64,000 nt of DNA, from the NCBI RefSeq assembly GCF_000374625.1, contig NZ_KB894765.1, positions 372,001 to 436,000 of the forward strand, given 5' to 3'. The notes under the pieces were generated by a model. That model made no database searches. It saw nothing but the letters and a program-made list of their open reading frames with translations, and was not told where the DNA came from. The translations under genes were made by a program, and so were the position numbers. This document shows positions 54,472-64,000 of this stretch, one piece after another. This stretch comes from Allobrachymonas chironomi DSM 19884 (GTDB lineage: Bacteria; Pseudomonadota; Gammaproteobacteria; Burkholderiales; Burkholderiaceae_C). Positions within the stretch are counted from its first letter, which is position 1, and each line of letters begins with the position of its first letter.

Positions 54472-56220
54472 GTGAACCAGCCCAGCCCTGCCATCGTCGC
54501 CCAGGAAGGCGTGCGCCGCCTGCCGCGCTGGGGCCTGCTGCTGTTCTGCGCGGTCTATGTGCTGTTCGGCTTTCTGTGGCGCGATCCCTGGCGCCGTGCC
54601 GATATCTCCAGCTTCGGCATCATGCTGGAACTGGCGCAAAACCCTTCCCACTGGCTCGCGCCCACGCTGCTGGGCCAGGCGGCCGACACCAATGCGCTGC
54701 TGCACTACTGGCTGGGCGCGGCCGCCATCCAGCTGCTGCCGCTGGAGCCTTTTGTCGCCGTACGCGTGCTGTTCGTGCTGATGCTGTGGCTCACGCTCGC
54801 TGCCACCTGGTACGGCATCTACTACCTGGCGCGCGGCCCGAGCGCGCGACCGGTCAGCTTTGCCTTTGGCGGCGAAGCCCATCCCACCGATTACGCGCGC
54901 ACCCTGGCTGATGGCGGCCTGCTGGCCCTAACCGCCTGCCTGGGTCTGGCGCAGCCGAGTCACGAAGTGGCCGCCCCGCTGACCCAGCTCTGCTGTGCCT
55001 CCTTCATGCTGTATGCCTTTGCCGCACTGCCTTACCGCACGGTGCTGCCGGCCCTGTTCGGCACGCTGGGCACGCTCGGCCTGGCGCTGGCCGGTGCACC
55101 CAGCATGGCACTGCTGTTCAGCCTGGCCGCCACCCTGATCTACGCCGGCAGCCGGAGCGAATGGAACCGCCTGGTCGAAGCCGACGGCTACGAGACCGAC
55201 CCCGTCCTGCTGCAGGCCCATGCGCGCCGCCGCTGGCTGTGGGTGGCTGCCCTGGCCCTGCTGACCCTGCTGGTCGCGTTGCTGGCCAGCCAGCTCGATC
55301 TGTGGCGCTGGCACCTGCAGCCGCTGCCCTCGCGCTGGGTCGAATGGCGTGACCTGATCAAGCTGCACATCTGGTTTACCTGGCCGGTCTGGCCGCTGGC
55401 GCTCTGGACCATCTGGCGCTGGCGCACGCACTGGCGACGCGGCCGCGCCGCGTTTTCGATCACGCTGCCGCTGGTAGCCGGCCTGATCTGCAGCATCGCC
55501 GGCTGGATCGGTGACAGCCCCAAGGACAGCCTGCTGCTGGGCCTGCCGGCCTATGCCGCGCTGGCCGCCTTCGCCCTGCCGACCTTCAAGCGCAGCGCCC
55601 AGGCCTTCATCGACTGGTTCTCGCTGATCGTGTTTACCGCCGCAGCCACCGCCATGTGGCTGATCTGGATCGCCATGCAGGCAGGCTGGCAACTGCGTGT
55701 CGTGGAACGGGTACTGGCTGCCGTGCCGGGCTACGTGCCGGTGTTCAACTGGAGCCTGTTCCTGTCGGCCCTGGTCGCCACGCTGGGCTGGCTCTATCTG
55801 GTGCGCTGGCGTACCAAGCGCCTGCGCCCGGCACTCTGGAAAAGCATGATCCTGCCGGCCGGTGGCGTCACCCTGTGCTGGGTGCTGATGATGACGATCT
55901 GGCTGCCCGCCATCAACCATGCGCGCAGCTACACCGTGGTCGCCGAAGGCATTAGCCAAACCATGCACTCAGCCGATCCCGCTGCGCCATGTCTGGAAAT
56001 CATCGGTCTGGACGAGGCCCAGACCAGCGCCCTGCGCTACCACACGCCGTTCGAGATCCGCCGCGCCGGTACCAGCCTGCAGTGCCGCTGGCTGGCCACC
56101 GACGAAAGCCAGGTCATGCTGCTGCCCCATCTGCACGACATGCAGCCCTGGCGTGAAGCCGCCGTGATCTACCGGCCGGGCCGCAGCGAGGCCATCCACC
56201 TGTACCACCGTCTGCCCTGA
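54472..56220 (+). CDS. Polytopic membrane protein, ArnT/PMT-type glycosyltransferase-like
   Basis: Protein of 582 residues from a GTG start, with about 11 to 12 transmembrane helices. The first loop has FGFLWRDPWRRADISSFGIM, similar to the Asp-containing first periplasmic loop of GT-C glycosyltransferases such as ArnT. The mid part has ADTNALLHYWLGAAAIQLLP and LAARGPSARP-like loops. A soluble C-terminal tail (about 505-582) follows the last helix. GT-C enzymes move sugars from polyprenyl-phosphate donors onto lipids or proteins. The specific acceptor is unknown. A MATE transporter follows after 20 bases. Confidence 0.7.
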   Translation: MNQPSPAIVAQEGVRRLPRWGLLLFCAVYVLFGFLWRDPWRRADISSFGIMLELAQNPSHWLAPTLLGQAADTNALLHYWLGAAAIQLLPLEPFVAVRVLFVLMLWLTLAATWYGIYYLARGPSARPVSFAFGGEAHPTDYARTLADGGLLALTACLGLAQPSHEVAAPLTQLCCASFMLYAFAALPYRTVLPALFGTLGTLGLALAGAPSMALLFSLAATLIYAGSRSEWNRLVEADGYETDPVLLQAHARRRWLWVAALALLTLLVALLASQLDLWRWHLQPLPSRWVEWRDLIKLHIWFTWPVWPLALWTIWRWRTHWRRGRAAFSITLPLVAGLICSIAGWIGDSPKDSLLLGLPAYAALAAFALPTFKRSAQAFIDWFSLIVFTAAATAMWLIWIAMQAGWQLRVVERVLAAVPGYVPVFNWSLFLSALVATLGWLYLVRWRTKRLRPALWKSMILPAGGVTLCWVLMMTIWLPAINHARSYTVVAEGISQTMHSADPAAPCLEIIGLDEAQTSALRYHTPFEIRRAGTSLQCRWLATDESQVMLLPHLHDMQPWREAAVIYRPGRSEAIHLYHRLP

Positions 56221-56240
56221 GACAAGCGCAGACCTGATCC

Positions 56241-57590
56241 GTGAAGCTGTTCGATTTGCGCGCCATCGGTAGCCATGCTGCCACGATCTGGATCGGGCAG
56301 CTGGCCGTGATGGCGTTTGCCGTCACCGACACGCTGGTCGCCGGCCAGTACGATCCGCAGGCACTGGCAACCCTGTCGATCGCTACCGCCCTCTATGTCA
56401 GCATCAGCATCGGCCTGCAGGGCTATGTCCAGGGCCTGCTGCCGATCTGGGGCCGCCTGTACGGCCAGGGGGCCACCCGCGCGCTCGGTGACAGCGTGCG
56501 CCAGGCACTGTATGCCCTGGCGATTTGTTCGACCCTTGGCGTGCTGCTGCTCTGGCTGAGTCCGGCACTGCTGCAGCTGACCGAGGTTCCGGCACACCTG
56601 CACCAGCCGGTCAGCCACTATCTGGCCATCCAGGCCATCACGCTGCCCATGAGCATGCTGGTGCGCGCCTTCAACACCTTCAGCCAGAGCATCGGCCAGC
56701 CACGCTGGGTGGCACGGCTGCAGGCCGGCGCCCTGCTGTGCAAGATCCCGCTGACGATCTGGCTCAGTTTTGGTGGCTGGGGCATGCCGGAACTCGGCCT
56801 GGCCGGCTGCGCCTGGGCCACCTGCATCACGCACATCGGGCTGCTGCTGGTCATCTGCTGGCTGCTGCGCCGGCATCCGCTGTACCAGCCCTACCGCCTG
56901 TTGCAGCGGCCACCCCGCCCGGACTGGGCGACGCAGCGCCAGTTTCTGGCGCTGGGCCTGCCCAGCAGCATCGCGATCTGGGTCGAGGTCACCTCATTCA
57001 CCGCACTGTCCCTGCTGATGGCCCCGATGGGAGAAACCGCCTCCGCGGCACAGCAGATTGCCAGCACCACCGCCGCCCTGCTCTACATGTGGCCCCTGTC
57101 GCTGGCCATTGCCGGCAGTGCCCGCGTCAGCTACTGGCAGGGCCGACAGCAGGCCGCCTCGGCGCACCGGGCACAACGCAGCACGCTGTTGCTGACACTG
57201 GCCAGTGCCAGCCTGTTCGCCCTGTTGCTGGCGCTATTGCGCCAGCCCATGGCCAGCCTGTACGTGCAGGATGCCGCCGTGCAGCAGCTGGCCGCCTCGC
57301 TGCTGCTGATCGTGGCCGCATACCATCTGGCCGATGCGTTTCAGGTCTGTGGCCTGTTCCTGTTGCGCTGCTACCATGTGGTGCGCCTGCCCACGCTGAT
57401 CTACAGCGTGATGCTGTGGGGCCTGGGTCTTGGCGGCGGCTACTGGCTGGCCTGGCATGGTCCGCCAGCCTGGCGCGGCCCGCATGCCTTGTGGATCATG
57501 GTGGCCCTGGCGATGACGCTGGTCGCCGGCCTGTTCCTGTGGCTGCTGCAGCGCGTCTCGCGCCCGGTTGCAGGCCAGCCGGATCACTAG
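56241..57590 (+). CDS. MATE family efflux transporter
   Basis: Protein of 449 residues from a GTG start, with 12 predicted helices in two repeated halves. MATE/NorM hallmarks are FAVTDTLVAGQYDPQALATLS in helix 2 and SSIAIWVEVTSFTALSLLMA with TASAAQQIASTTAALLYMWP in helices 7-8. Such proteins export cationic drugs using sodium or proton gradients. Unlike some MATE neighbours, no regulator is adjacent. It starts 20 bases after the GT-C-like gene and converges on phoR with 6 bases between stops. Confidence 0.9.
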   Translation: MKLFDLRAIGSHAATIWIGQLAVMAFAVTDTLVAGQYDPQALATLSIATALYVSISIGLQGYVQGLLPIWGRLYGQGATRALGDSVRQALYALAICSTLGVLLLWLSPALLQLTEVPAHLHQPVSHYLAIQAITLPMSMLVRAFNTFSQSIGQPRWVARLQAGALLCKIPLTIWLSFGGWGMPELGLAGCAWATCITHIGLLLVICWLLRRHPLYQPYRLLQRPPRPDWATQRQFLALGLPSSIAIWVEVTSFTALSLLMAPMGETASAAQQIASTTAALLYMWPLSLAIAGSARVSYWQGRQQAASAHRAQRSTLLLTLASASLFALLLALLRQPMASLYVQDAAVQQLAASLLLIVAAYHLADAFQVCGLFLLRCYHVVRLPTLIYSVMLWGLGLGGGYWLAWHGPPAWRGPHALWIMVALAMTLVAGLFLWLLQRVSRPVAGQPDH

Positions 57591-57596
57591 CGCGTT

Positions 57597-58991
57597 TCAG
57601 ATCACCCTGGGCTTCAGCTCGGGACGCGGCGGCGTGGCCGCCTCATGCCGGAACAGGCGATGCTCGGGAAAATCCAGTGCAAACAGCGCGCCGTCCCCCG
57701 GCTTGCTTTCCACATGCAGGCGTGCGCCATGGCGTTGCGCCACATGCTTGACAATGGCCAGGCCGAGCCCGGTACCGCCGGTTTCACGCGAACGGCTGCG
57801 ATCCACCCGGTAAAAGCGCTCGGTGATGCGCGGCAGGTGCTCTGCCGGAATACCCGGCCCGTGATCCTTCACGTAGAGCGCCACCCCTCCTTCGGCACTG
57901 CGCTGCAGGCCAGCCACAATCTCGCTGCCCTCCGGCGTATAGCGCACCGCATTGCTGAGCAGATTGCCGATGGCACTCTGCAGCTCGCTGACACTGCCGA
58001 ACACCTCTTCCGGTACATCCGGTTCTATGCGGCAGACAATCCGGTGCGGCATCTCCCCTTTCTCTGCCGCCAGCACTTCAGAGAGCGCACGGGCATCATT
58101 GGCACCGATTTCCAGTATTTCCGCCAAATGGGCGCGCTCGCTGTGATCGGGGGGCGGGCTGCCTTCCAGACGGGACAATGTCAGCAGATCCTGCACCAGA
58201 TGCTGCATGCGACGGGCCTGCTGTGCCATCAGCTCCAGATAGCGCTGACTCTCTTCCGGGTTCAGGGGAACGCTTTGCATGGTTTCGACAAAGCCGGACA
58301 GCACCGTCAGCGGGGTACGCACCTCGTGCGAGACATTGGCCACGAAATCGCGGCGCATGCGCTCGGCCTGCTCGACCGACGTCACATCGCGCACCAGCAG
58401 CATGCGGCGACCCTGGCCAAACGGGAAGGCCTGCACCGACAGTCGCACCGGGCGCTCCAGCGAATGCTGGCGGCCATTCATAGTCACACCGCCCGGTTGC
58501 CCCTCCGGCGCTGCCCAGTAGCGCGCAAAAGCCGGATCACGCACCAGGTTGCCTAGATGCTGGCCATAGTCTTGCGGGCTCGCCAGTCCGAAGAATTCAC
58601 CCGCGGCCGGGTTCAGCCATTCGATACGGCCCAGCTCGTCCACCAGGATGACGCCGTTGGGCGTAGCGCTCAACGCGTCCAGGAACACCAGCATCTGGCG
58701 CTCGGAGTCCTCGACCCGGCGACGCTGCTTGCGCATGCTGCGGTAGGCCGCCACGACCAGTTCCTGCCAGATGCCATGCAGATCCGGCTCCGGACTGGGC
58801 AGTTCGCGTCGCATCCAGCCCAGCAGGCGCTGCGCCTGCCAGGTATCCAACAACAGCCAGAGCATATCCAGCAACAGTATCGCAGCCAGCAGCCAGAAGG
58901 CCGGGATCAGCTGCCCCTGCCCGTACAGATACCAGGCCAGTCCCAGGCCTCCAAAGTGCAACAATACGTTCCAGATAATGCGCAAGCTCAT
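57597..58991 (-). CDS. phoR: Phosphate regulon sensor kinase PhoR
   Basis: Protein of 464 residues from the ATG at 58991 (longer forms from 59012 or TTG 59015 sit in the terminator T-run). Two N-terminal transmembrane helices, a PAS domain (about 100-190, LSATPNGVILVDELGRIEWL), then HisKA with FVANVSHEVRTPLTVLSGFV and HATPase motifs NLLSNAVRYTPEG, DHGPGIP and GTGLGLAIVKHV. It phosphorylates PhoB when phosphate is scarce. It is last in the pst-pho cluster. Confidence 0.92.
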   Translation of the reverse strand: MSLRIIWNVLLHFGGLGLAWYLYGQGQLIPAFWLLAAILLLDMLWLLLDTWQAQRLLGWMRRELPSPEPDLHGIWQELVVAAYRSMRKQRRRVEDSERQMLVFLDALSATPNGVILVDELGRIEWLNPAAGEFFGLASPQDYGQHLGNLVRDPAFARYWAAPEGQPGGVTMNGRQHSLERPVRLSVQAFPFGQGRRMLLVRDVTSVEQAERMRRDFVANVSHEVRTPLTVLSGFVETMQSVPLNPEESQRYLELMAQQARRMQHLVQDLLTLSRLEGSPPPDHSERAHLAEILEIGANDARALSEVLAAEKGEMPHRIVCRIEPDVPEEVFGSVSELQSAIGNLLSNAVRYTPEGSEIVAGLQRSAEGGVALYVKDHGPGIPAEHLPRITERFYRVDRSRSRETGGTGLGLAIVKHVAQRHGARLHVESKPGDGALFALDFPEHRLFRHEAATPPRPELKPRVI

Positions 58992-59013
58992 ACGCGATTC
59001 CAGCAAGTCCATC

Positions 59014-59050
59014 AAAAAAACTGGCCAGGATCCATGCGACCCTGGCCAGT
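59014..59050 (-). terminator. Rho-independent terminator between phoB and phoR
   Basis: Perfect 10-bp stem ACTGGCCAGG / CCTGGCCAGT with an 11-base loop, followed on the minus strand by seven T. It sits 68 bases after the phoB stop and just before phoR. Confidence 0.9.
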
Positions 59051-59117
59051 CATGGTGTCAGCAGACAGTTGCGCCCAGGCGCAGTAGTTGGCAACAATTA
59101 TTACACCATCCGCGATA

Positions 59118-59828
59118 TTATCCGCGCGATGCCGCCGACTCGTTCAGCGCGGTAATGCGGTAGCCGGCACCGCGCACCGTCTCGATCATGGTCGAGGCAG
59201 CACCCATGGATTCGCGCAGGCGCTTGACATGCACGTCCACGGTTCGCTCCTCTATGAACACATGGTCGCCCCAGACACGATCCAGCAGGTGGGCACGGCT
59301 GTGCACACGCTCGGCATTGCGCATCATGTAATGCAGCAGCTTGAACTCGGTCGGGCCGAGCTTGAGCGGCTGGTCTCCATAGTGCACGCGGTAGGTACCG
59401 GTATCAAGCGAGAGCTGGCCCAGTTCCAGTACCGTGGATTCCGGCTCCGGCGCACGGCGACGCAGCACGGCACGGATGCGTGCCAGCAGTTCCTTGGTCG
59501 AGAACGGCTTGGTAATGTAGTCGTCCGCACCCACGTCCAGGCCGGCCACGCGGTCATTCTCGTCACCGCGCGCCGTCAGGATGATGATGGGTACCGCCTT
59601 GGTGCGCGGATCTGCACGCCAGCGCTTGGCCAGCAGCAGACCGCTTTCACCAGGCAGCATCCAGTCCAGCAGGATCAGGTCAGGCAGGCTGTCATCCAGC
59701 TCACGCTGTGCGCTCTTGCCGTCCGTTGCCCAAGTGATCTGATAACCGTTATGGCGCAGATTGACTGCGATCAGTTCGGCAATGGACGCTTCGTCTTCGA
59801 CTACCAGGATTCTTGGCTGCAATCTCAT
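59118..59828 (-). CDS. phoB: Phosphate regulon response regulator PhoB
   Basis: Protein of 236 residues. The receiver domain has the acidic pair Glu11/Asp12, the phosphorylation Asp55 (LILLDWMLPG) and Lys107 (YITKPFS). The C-terminal winged helix (about 135-225, LKLGPTEFKLLHYMMRN, RTVDVHVKRLR) binds Pho boxes. It activates pst and other phosphate-starvation genes. It lies between phoU and phoR. Confidence 0.96.
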   Translation of the reverse strand: MRLQPRILVVEDEASIAELIAVNLRHNGYQITWATDGKSAQRELDDSLPDLILLDWMLPGESGLLLAKRWRADPRTKAVPIIILTARGDENDRVAGLDVGADDYITKPFSTKELLARIRAVLRRRAPEPESTVLELGQLSLDTGTYRVHYGDQPLKLGPTEFKLLHYMMRNAERVHSRAHLLDRVWGDHVFIEERTVDVHVKRLRESMGAASTMIETVRGAGYRITALNESAASRG

Positions 59829-59851
59829 CTTTCAGTCGTCCGTCGCTCTGC

Positions 59852-60556
59852 TTACACCAGCTTGTCTTCGATGTCTTCCAGCGTGCTGTGACGCACATCC
59901 AGACCCTGCACGATGTAAATCACGCACTCCCCGATGTTCTTGGAGTGCTCGCCGATGCGCTCCAGCGCCTTGGCCACGGTCATCAGCTCCAGGCTGACAC
60001 CAATGGTGCGCGGATCTTCCATCATGTAGGTCACCAGCTTGCGCAGGTAGCCCTCGTATTCCACGTCGATCAGCGTATCGGCCTTCAGGATTTCCAGCGC
60101 GATACGCGTATCCAGACGCGCAAACGCATCCAGCGAACGACGCAGCAGATCCGATGCCATTTGCGCAGCAATGCGCAGCTCGGAGGTCGGCAGCACGCGG
60201 TGGGCGTTGCCGTGCGACAGCACCTTCTGCACGTTGCGGGCGATGCGGTTGGCCTCGTCGCCGGCGCGCTCCAGGTTGGCCGTGATGCGCGCAATCGCGA
60301 TCAGCAGGCGCAGGTCGCGCGCTGTCGGCTGACGGCGGCTGATGATGGAAGTCATCTCGTGGTCGATCGTGACCTCCATCTCGTTGACGCGCGGCTCGTT
60401 GTTTTCAACAACGCGCGCCGCTTCCAGGTTGTGCTCCAGCAGCGCCTCGACCGCCTGGGCCATCTGCTGCTCGACCAGACCGCCCATCTCCATCACCTGG
60501 CTCGACACCATGTTGAGTTCGGCGTCGAACTGGCTGGACAAATGTTTTTCCGACAT
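59852..60556 (-). CDS. phoU: Phosphate signalling protein PhoU
   Basis: Protein of 234 residues made of two PhoU three-helix repeats. Metal-binding motifs repeat: VIDHEMTSI-type, ERAGDEANRIARNV and ERIGEHSKNIGECVIY. PhoU links the Pst transporter to PhoR and dampens PhoB activity when phosphate is plentiful. It lies 27 bases after pstB and before phoB. A second PhoU-like protein is encoded at 7.9 kb. Confidence 0.95.
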   Translation of the reverse strand: MSEKHLSSQFDAELNMVSSQVMEMGGLVEQQMAQAVEALLEHNLEAARVVENNEPRVNEMEVTIDHEMTSIISRRQPTARDLRLLIAIARITANLERAGDEANRIARNVQKVLSHGNAHRVLPTSELRIAAQMASDLLRRSLDAFARLDTRIALEILKADTLIDVEYEGYLRKLVTYMMEDPRTIGVSLELMTVAKALERIGEHSKNIGECVIYIVQGLDVRHSTLEDIEDKLV

Positions 60557-60583
60557 GCGAGTCTCCTCTCCCTGCTAATCAGA

Positions 60584-61360
60584 TCAGCCGAAACGGCCGG
60601 TAATGTAATCTTCGGTTTCCTGACGCTTCGGCTTGAAGAACATCTCCTTCGTGTCGCCGAATTCGATCAGGTCGCCCAGGTACATATAGGCGGTGTTGTC
60701 AGAGCAGCGGGCAGCCTGCTGCATGTTGTGCGTCACGATCACCACGGTGTAATCGCCCTTCAGTTCGGCGATCAGTTCCTCGATCTTGGAGGTGGAAATC
60801 GGGTCCAGTGCCGAGCAGGGCTCATCCAGCAGCAGCACTTCGGGCTTGACCGCGATACCGCGGGCAATGCACAGACGCTGTTGCTGACCGCCGGACAGGC
60901 TGGAGCCGCTTTGCTGCAGCTTGTCCTTGACCTCGGTCCAGAGCGCGGCCTTGCCCAGCGCCCATTCCACGCGGTCGTCCATCTCGGACTTGCTCAGGTT
61001 CTCGAACAGCTTCACGCCGAACGCGATGTTGTCGTAGATGGACATGGGGAACGGCGTGGGCTTCTGGAACACCATGCCGATCTTGGCGCGCAGCAGCGAC
61101 ACGTCCTTGCTCTTGTCCAGCAGGTTGCTGCCGTTGAACAGGATCTCGCCTTCGGCGCGCTGCTCGGGGTACAGCTCGAACATGCGGTTGAAGATGCGCA
61201 GCAGCGTGGACTTGCCGCAGCCGGACGGGCCGATGAAGGCAGTGACCTGCTTCTCGGGGATGTCCAGGTTGATGTTTTTCAGGGCGTGGAACTTGCCGTA
61301 ATAGAAGTTCAGGTTACGGCAGGAGATCTTGGGCTGGGGGGGAGTAATGATATCGCTCAC
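60584..61360 (-). CDS. pstB: Phosphate ABC transporter ATP-binding protein PstB
   Basis: Protein of 258 residues, the ATPase of the high-affinity phosphate importer. Walker A is GPSGCGKST (44-52), the signature [14 protein letters not shown], Walker [14 protein letters not shown] and the switch His in [13 protein letters not shown]. Full family length. It lies 21 bases after pstA. Confidence 0.97.
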   Translation of the reverse strand: MSDIITPPQPKISCRNLNFYYGKFHALKNINLDIPEKQVTAFIGPSGCGKSTLLRIFNRMFELYPEQRAEGEILFNGSNLLDKSKDVSLLRAKIGMVFQKPTPFPMSIYDNIAFGVKLFENLSKSEMDDRVEWALGKAALWTEVKDKLQQSGSSLSGGQQQRLCIARGIAVKPEVLLLDEPCSALDPISTSKIEELIAELKGDYTVVIVTHNMQQAARCSDNTAYMYLGDLIEFGDTKEMFFKPKRQETEDYITGRFG

Positions 61361-61381
61361 GATGAAACCTTTTCAGATTGA

Positions 61382-62257
61382 TCAGGACTTGCGCGTCAGC
61401 AGGCGCGCCAGGATGTTGATGGCCAGCACGGTGACCGTGATGACGAACACGCCTACCCAAGCCAGCTCTTGCCAGTTGCCATAGGGGCTCATCGCGAAGT
61501 TGTAAATCATGACCGGCAGGCTCGCCATCGGGCTCGACATGTCGGTGCTCCAGAACTGGTTGCTCAGCGAGGTGAACAGCAGCGGTGCGGTTTCGCCGGC
61601 AATGCGGGCCACGGCCAGCAGCACACCGGTTACCACGCCTGCCATGGCAGACTTCAGGGTGATGTCCTTCACCACGCGCCACTTGGGCGTGCCCAGGGCG
61701 TAGGCCGCTTCACGCATGGCAGAGGGAATCAGGTTCAGCATGTTCTCGGTGGTACGGATCACCACCGGAATCACGATCAGTGCCAGTGCCACGGCACCAG
61801 CCCAGCCGGAGAAGGTCTTCATCGGAGCCACCAGCATGGCGGCCACGAAGATACCGATCACGATGGACGGAGCCGACAGCAGCACGTCGTTGACGAAGCG
61901 CGTGGTCTTGGCCAGCCAGCTGCTCTTGTCATACTCAGCCAGGTAGATGCCGGCCATGATGCCGATCGGCGTACCGATCACGGTCGCCACGATCACCATC
62001 ATCAGCGAGCCGACGATGGCGTTACCGATACCGCCGACCTCGTTCGGTGCCGGCATGCTTTCGGTAAAGACGTGGACGCCCAGGCCCTGGATACCCAGCA
62101 TGAAGGTATCCCACAGGATCCAGAACAGCCAGACAATGCCGGAACACATGGCCAGGAAGGACAGCGTCAGGGCGATGGTGTTGACCGTCTTGCGCCTGTT
62201 GAACTTGGCGACGCGGTAGTCGTGTTGGGGTGCGCTTGCAGTGGTTGCGGTGCTCAT
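61382..62257 (-). CDS. pstA: Phosphate ABC transporter permease PstA
   Basis: Protein of 291 residues with six predicted membrane helices. The EAA loop ([18 protein letters not shown]) contacts Pst[15 protein letters not shown] and [21 protein letters not shown] fit the family. The ATG overlaps the pstC stop (ATGA). Confidence 0.96.
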   Translation of the reverse strand: MSTATTASAPQHDYRVAKFNRRKTVNTIALTLSFLAMCSGIVWLFWILWDTFMLGIQGLGVHVFTESMPAPNEVGGIGNAIVGSLMMVIVATVIGTPIGIMAGIYLAEYDKSSWLAKTTRFVNDVLLSAPSIVIGIFVAAMLVAPMKTFSGWAGAVALALIVIPVVIRTTENMLNLIPSAMREAAYALGTPKWRVVKDITLKSAMAGVVTGVLLAVARIAGETAPLLFTSLSNQFWSTDMSSPMASLPVMIYNFAMSPYGNWQELAWVGVFVITVTVLAINILARLLTRKS

Positions 62258-63282
62258 GATTTGGCTCCTTCGCCCTTCTGAAGCTTCATCAGCAGCAGCT
62301 TGGACAGGCTCAGCACGATGAAGGAGATGATGAACAGCACCAGACCCAGATAAATCAGGGATGCACGGTGCAGGCCTTCGCCGGCTTCGGCGAATTCGTT
62401 GGCCAGCGTGGCAGTAATGCTGGTGGCCGGTTCGAACAGGCTGAGCGAGGCAAACTGGCTCATGTTGCCGATGACGAAGGTCACGGCCATGGTCTCGCCC
62501 AGGGCACGACCCAGACCCAGCATGATGCCGCCGATCACGCCAGCCTTGGTGTAGGGCAGCACGACCTTGTAAACCACTTCCCAGGTGGTGGAACCGATGC
62601 CATAGGCCGATTCCTTCAGCAGCGTCGGCGTGACTTCAAACACGTCACGCATCACGGAAGCGATGTAGGGAATGATCATGATCGCCAGGATGATGCCGGC
62701 GGAGAAGATACCCATGCCCACGGGCGGGCCGGAGAACAACATGCCCAGACCCGGCACTTCGCCAAACGCCGCCTGCAGCGGTGCCTGCACATAGGTCGCC
62801 AGGATCGGACCGAAGACCATCAGGCCCCACATGCCGTACACGATGGACGGAATGGCAGCCAGCAGTTCGATCGCGGTACCGATGGGACGCTTCAACCAGG
62901 TCGGCGACATTTCTGTCAGGAACAGCGCGATGCCGAAACTGACCGGTACGGCGATCAGCAGCGCGATGATGGAAGTGGCCAGCGTACCAAAAATCATGGC
63001 CCAGCCACCAAAGTTCTGGTTGACCGGATCCCAGGTGCTGGTCCACAGGAAGGCGGCACCGAACTGCTTGATGGCAGGCCAGGCACCGATGATCAGGGAC
63101 ACGATAATGCCCACCAGCAGGCCCAGCGTGATGTACACGGCCAGCTTGGCACCGCCACCGAACAGCATGTCGGCGATGGCACCAACGCGACGCGGCTCGG
63201 GCGGGGGAGATTGCAGCTTCTTCTGATGCTGCTTCGTGCGCTCTTCGGTCATGGTGTGTGCGGTTGAAGCTAAGGAAGACAT
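62254..63282 (-). CDS. pstC: Phosphate ABC transporter permease PstC
   Basis: Protein of 342 residues. A charged cytoplasmic N-terminal tail (about 1-45) precedes six helices. The EAA loop is [51 protein letters not shown] and [18 protein letters not shown] are PstC hallmarks. pstS lies upstream with 96 bases between, including a GCC-rich hairpin (AATGCC / GGCATT). Confidence 0.96.
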   Translation of the reverse strand: MSSLASTAHTMTEERTKQHQKKLQSPPPEPRRVGAIADMLFGGGAKLAVYITLGLLVGIIVSLIIGAWPAIKQFGAAFLWTSTWDPVNQNFGGWAMIFGTLATSIIALLIAVPVSFGIALFLTEMSPTWLKRPIGTAIELLAAIPSIVYGMWGLMVFGPILATYVQAPLQAAFGEVPGLGMLFSGPPVGMGIFSAGIILAIMIIPYIASVMRDVFEVTPTLLKESAYGIGSTTWEVVYKVVLPYTKAGVIGGIMLGLGRALGETMAVTFVIGNMSQFASLSLFEPATSITATLANEFAEAGEGLHRASLIYLGLVLFIISFIVLSLSKLLLMKLQKGEGAKS

Positions 63283-63378
63283 GAGTATCTATCCATAAAA
63301 TGGGTCAAGTGCCCATGCCGCGCCATTCTGTCCAGCCACGTGAACGGAATGCCACGGCATTGGCGGGATCAACAGGGA

Positions 63379-64000
63379 TTACTTGTAGGCAATCGGGTTG
63401 CCGGAAGCATCCTTGATGTTGGCCCAGGATTCGCGCACGATGGCCTTCACGTCGTCGGGCATCGGCACATAGGTCAGATCGTTGGACATGGCATCGCCAT
63501 TGCTATAGGCCCAGTCAAAGAACTTCAGCACGCCAGAGGCCGCTTCCGGCTTGTCCTGGGCGGAGTGCATCATGATGAAGGTCGCTGCCGTGATCGGCCA
63601 TGCCTGGTCAGCCGCCTGGTTGGTCAGGATCTGGTAGAAGGAGCTCTTCCAGTCAGCGGAACCGGCAGCAGCCTTGAAGCTGACATCGTCCGGAGCGACC
63701 ACGTTGCCAGCTGCGTTCTTCAGCTTGGTGTAGGTCATGTTGTTCTGCTTCACATAGGCGTACTCGACGTAGCCGATGGAGTTGGGCAGACGGCTCACGA
63801 AAGCGGCCACGCCTTCGTTACCCTTGCCGCCGGTACCGGTGGGCCAGTTCACAGCCTTGCCTTCACCAACCTTTTCCTTCCACTCGGGGTTGACCTTGCT
63901 CAGGTAGTTGGTGAAGTTGAAGCTGGTGCCGGAACCATCGGCGCGGCGCACCACGGCGATCTTGGCATCGGGCAGCTTGACGTCCGGGTTGGCGGCAGCG
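63379..64000 (-). CDS. pstS: Phosphate-binding protein PstS (partial)
   Basis: The last 207 residues of the periplasmic phosphate-binding protein; the signal peptide and N-terminal half lie beyond the window edge. Family motifs are [19 protein letters not shown] (phosphate-binding loop), [30 protein letters not shown] and the ending [13 protein letters not shown]. It delivers phosphate to PstCAB. As the first gene of the cluster its promoter, with any Pho boxes, is outside the window. Confidence 0.95.
   Translation of the reverse strand, partial: AAANPDVKLPDAKIAVVRRADGSGTSFNFTNYLSKVNPEWKEKVGEGKAVNWPTGTGGKGNEGVAAFVSRLPNSIGYVEYAYVKQNNMTYTKLKNAAGNVVAPDDVSFKAAAGSADWKSSFYQILTNQAADQAWPITAATFIMMHSAQDKPEAASGVLKFFDWAYSNGDAMSNDLTYVPMPDDVKAIVRESWANIKDASGNPIAYK

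Noticed and set aside
63283..63378. Pho box between pstS and pstC
   Set aside because: No CTGTCAT-type direct repeats are seen; the gap holds a hairpin more like an mRNA processing or attenuation site.

Overview
The window is about 64 kb of GC-rich, gene-dense chromosome from a betaproteobacterium, most likely a member of the Burkholderiales. The placement rests on gene content and order: surE-pcm-nlpD-rlmD, ribBA-ribH-nusB-aminotransferase-ybgC-tolQRA, pstSCAB-phoU-phoB-phoR, HemP beside ExbBD, and a 216-residue LexA with a CTGT-N8-ACAG box. The family cannot be fixed from this sequence alone. I see no rRNA genes, insertion sequences, phage genes or CRISPR arrays. It reads as core chromosome with a few accessory items.

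Layout. 1-1.5 kb: end of tonB, then exbB-exbD-hemP (TonB-energised heme/iron uptake). 1.5-2.7 kb: a small lipoprotein and a Bax-inhibitor-1-like membrane protein. 2.7-7 kb (minus): surE, pcm, nlpD, rlmD. The rpoS gene usually found between nlpD and rlmD in relatives is missing, and a strong terminator sits there instead. 7.2-11.5 kb: a YceI periplasmic protein, then a translationally coupled pair made of a long PhoU/DUF47-like protein and a truncated pyruvate-phosphate-dikinase-like protein. The second keeps the ATP-grasp and phosphohistidine domains but has no PEP/pyruvate barrel. This pair is the best candidate for an undescribed system. 11.5-16.5 kb: FAD-linked 2-hydroxyacid dehydrogenase, a BKACE enzyme, thioredoxin 2, a Phd/VapC toxin-antitoxin pair, an exported YbjN-domain protein and tRNA-Val. 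16.5-22 kb: relA, an alpha/beta hydrolase, 3-hydroxybutyrate dehydrogenase and an MFS exporter.

22.1-28.3 kb is one long plus-strand run: ribBA, ribH, nusB, a class I aminotransferase, ybgC, tolQ, tolR, tolA. tolB and pal do not follow. 28.3-33.7 kb (minus): doxX-like, flavodoxin/WrbA-like, two small unknown genes and dnaE. A LysR-type regulator is divergent from doxX. 34.8-39.4 kb: gluQRS, a small acidic protein, trmB, malonyl-CoA decarboxylase, adk. 39.5-44.6 kb: asparaginase divergent from lexA, an orphan 145-residue protein, a 2-hydroxyacid dehydrogenase, a guanidine-II (mini-ykkC) riboswitch controlling a Gdx/SugE guanidinium exporter, the 4.5S SRP RNA, and a ferritin-like di-iron protein.

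44.7-50.8 kb (minus): an AddA/AddB-type helicase-nuclease pair. 50.9-54.3 kb: trxA, rho with a long structured leader, meso-diaminopimelate dehydrogenase (minus) and a zinc-independent L31 protein. 54.5-57.6 kb: a polytopic glycosyltransferase-like protein and a MATE transporter. 57.6 kb to the end (minus): the phosphate regulon, pstS (cut by the window edge), pstC, pstA, pstB, phoU, phoB, phoR, with a strong terminator between phoB and phoR. Domain calls are from reading motifs by eye; no database search was run.
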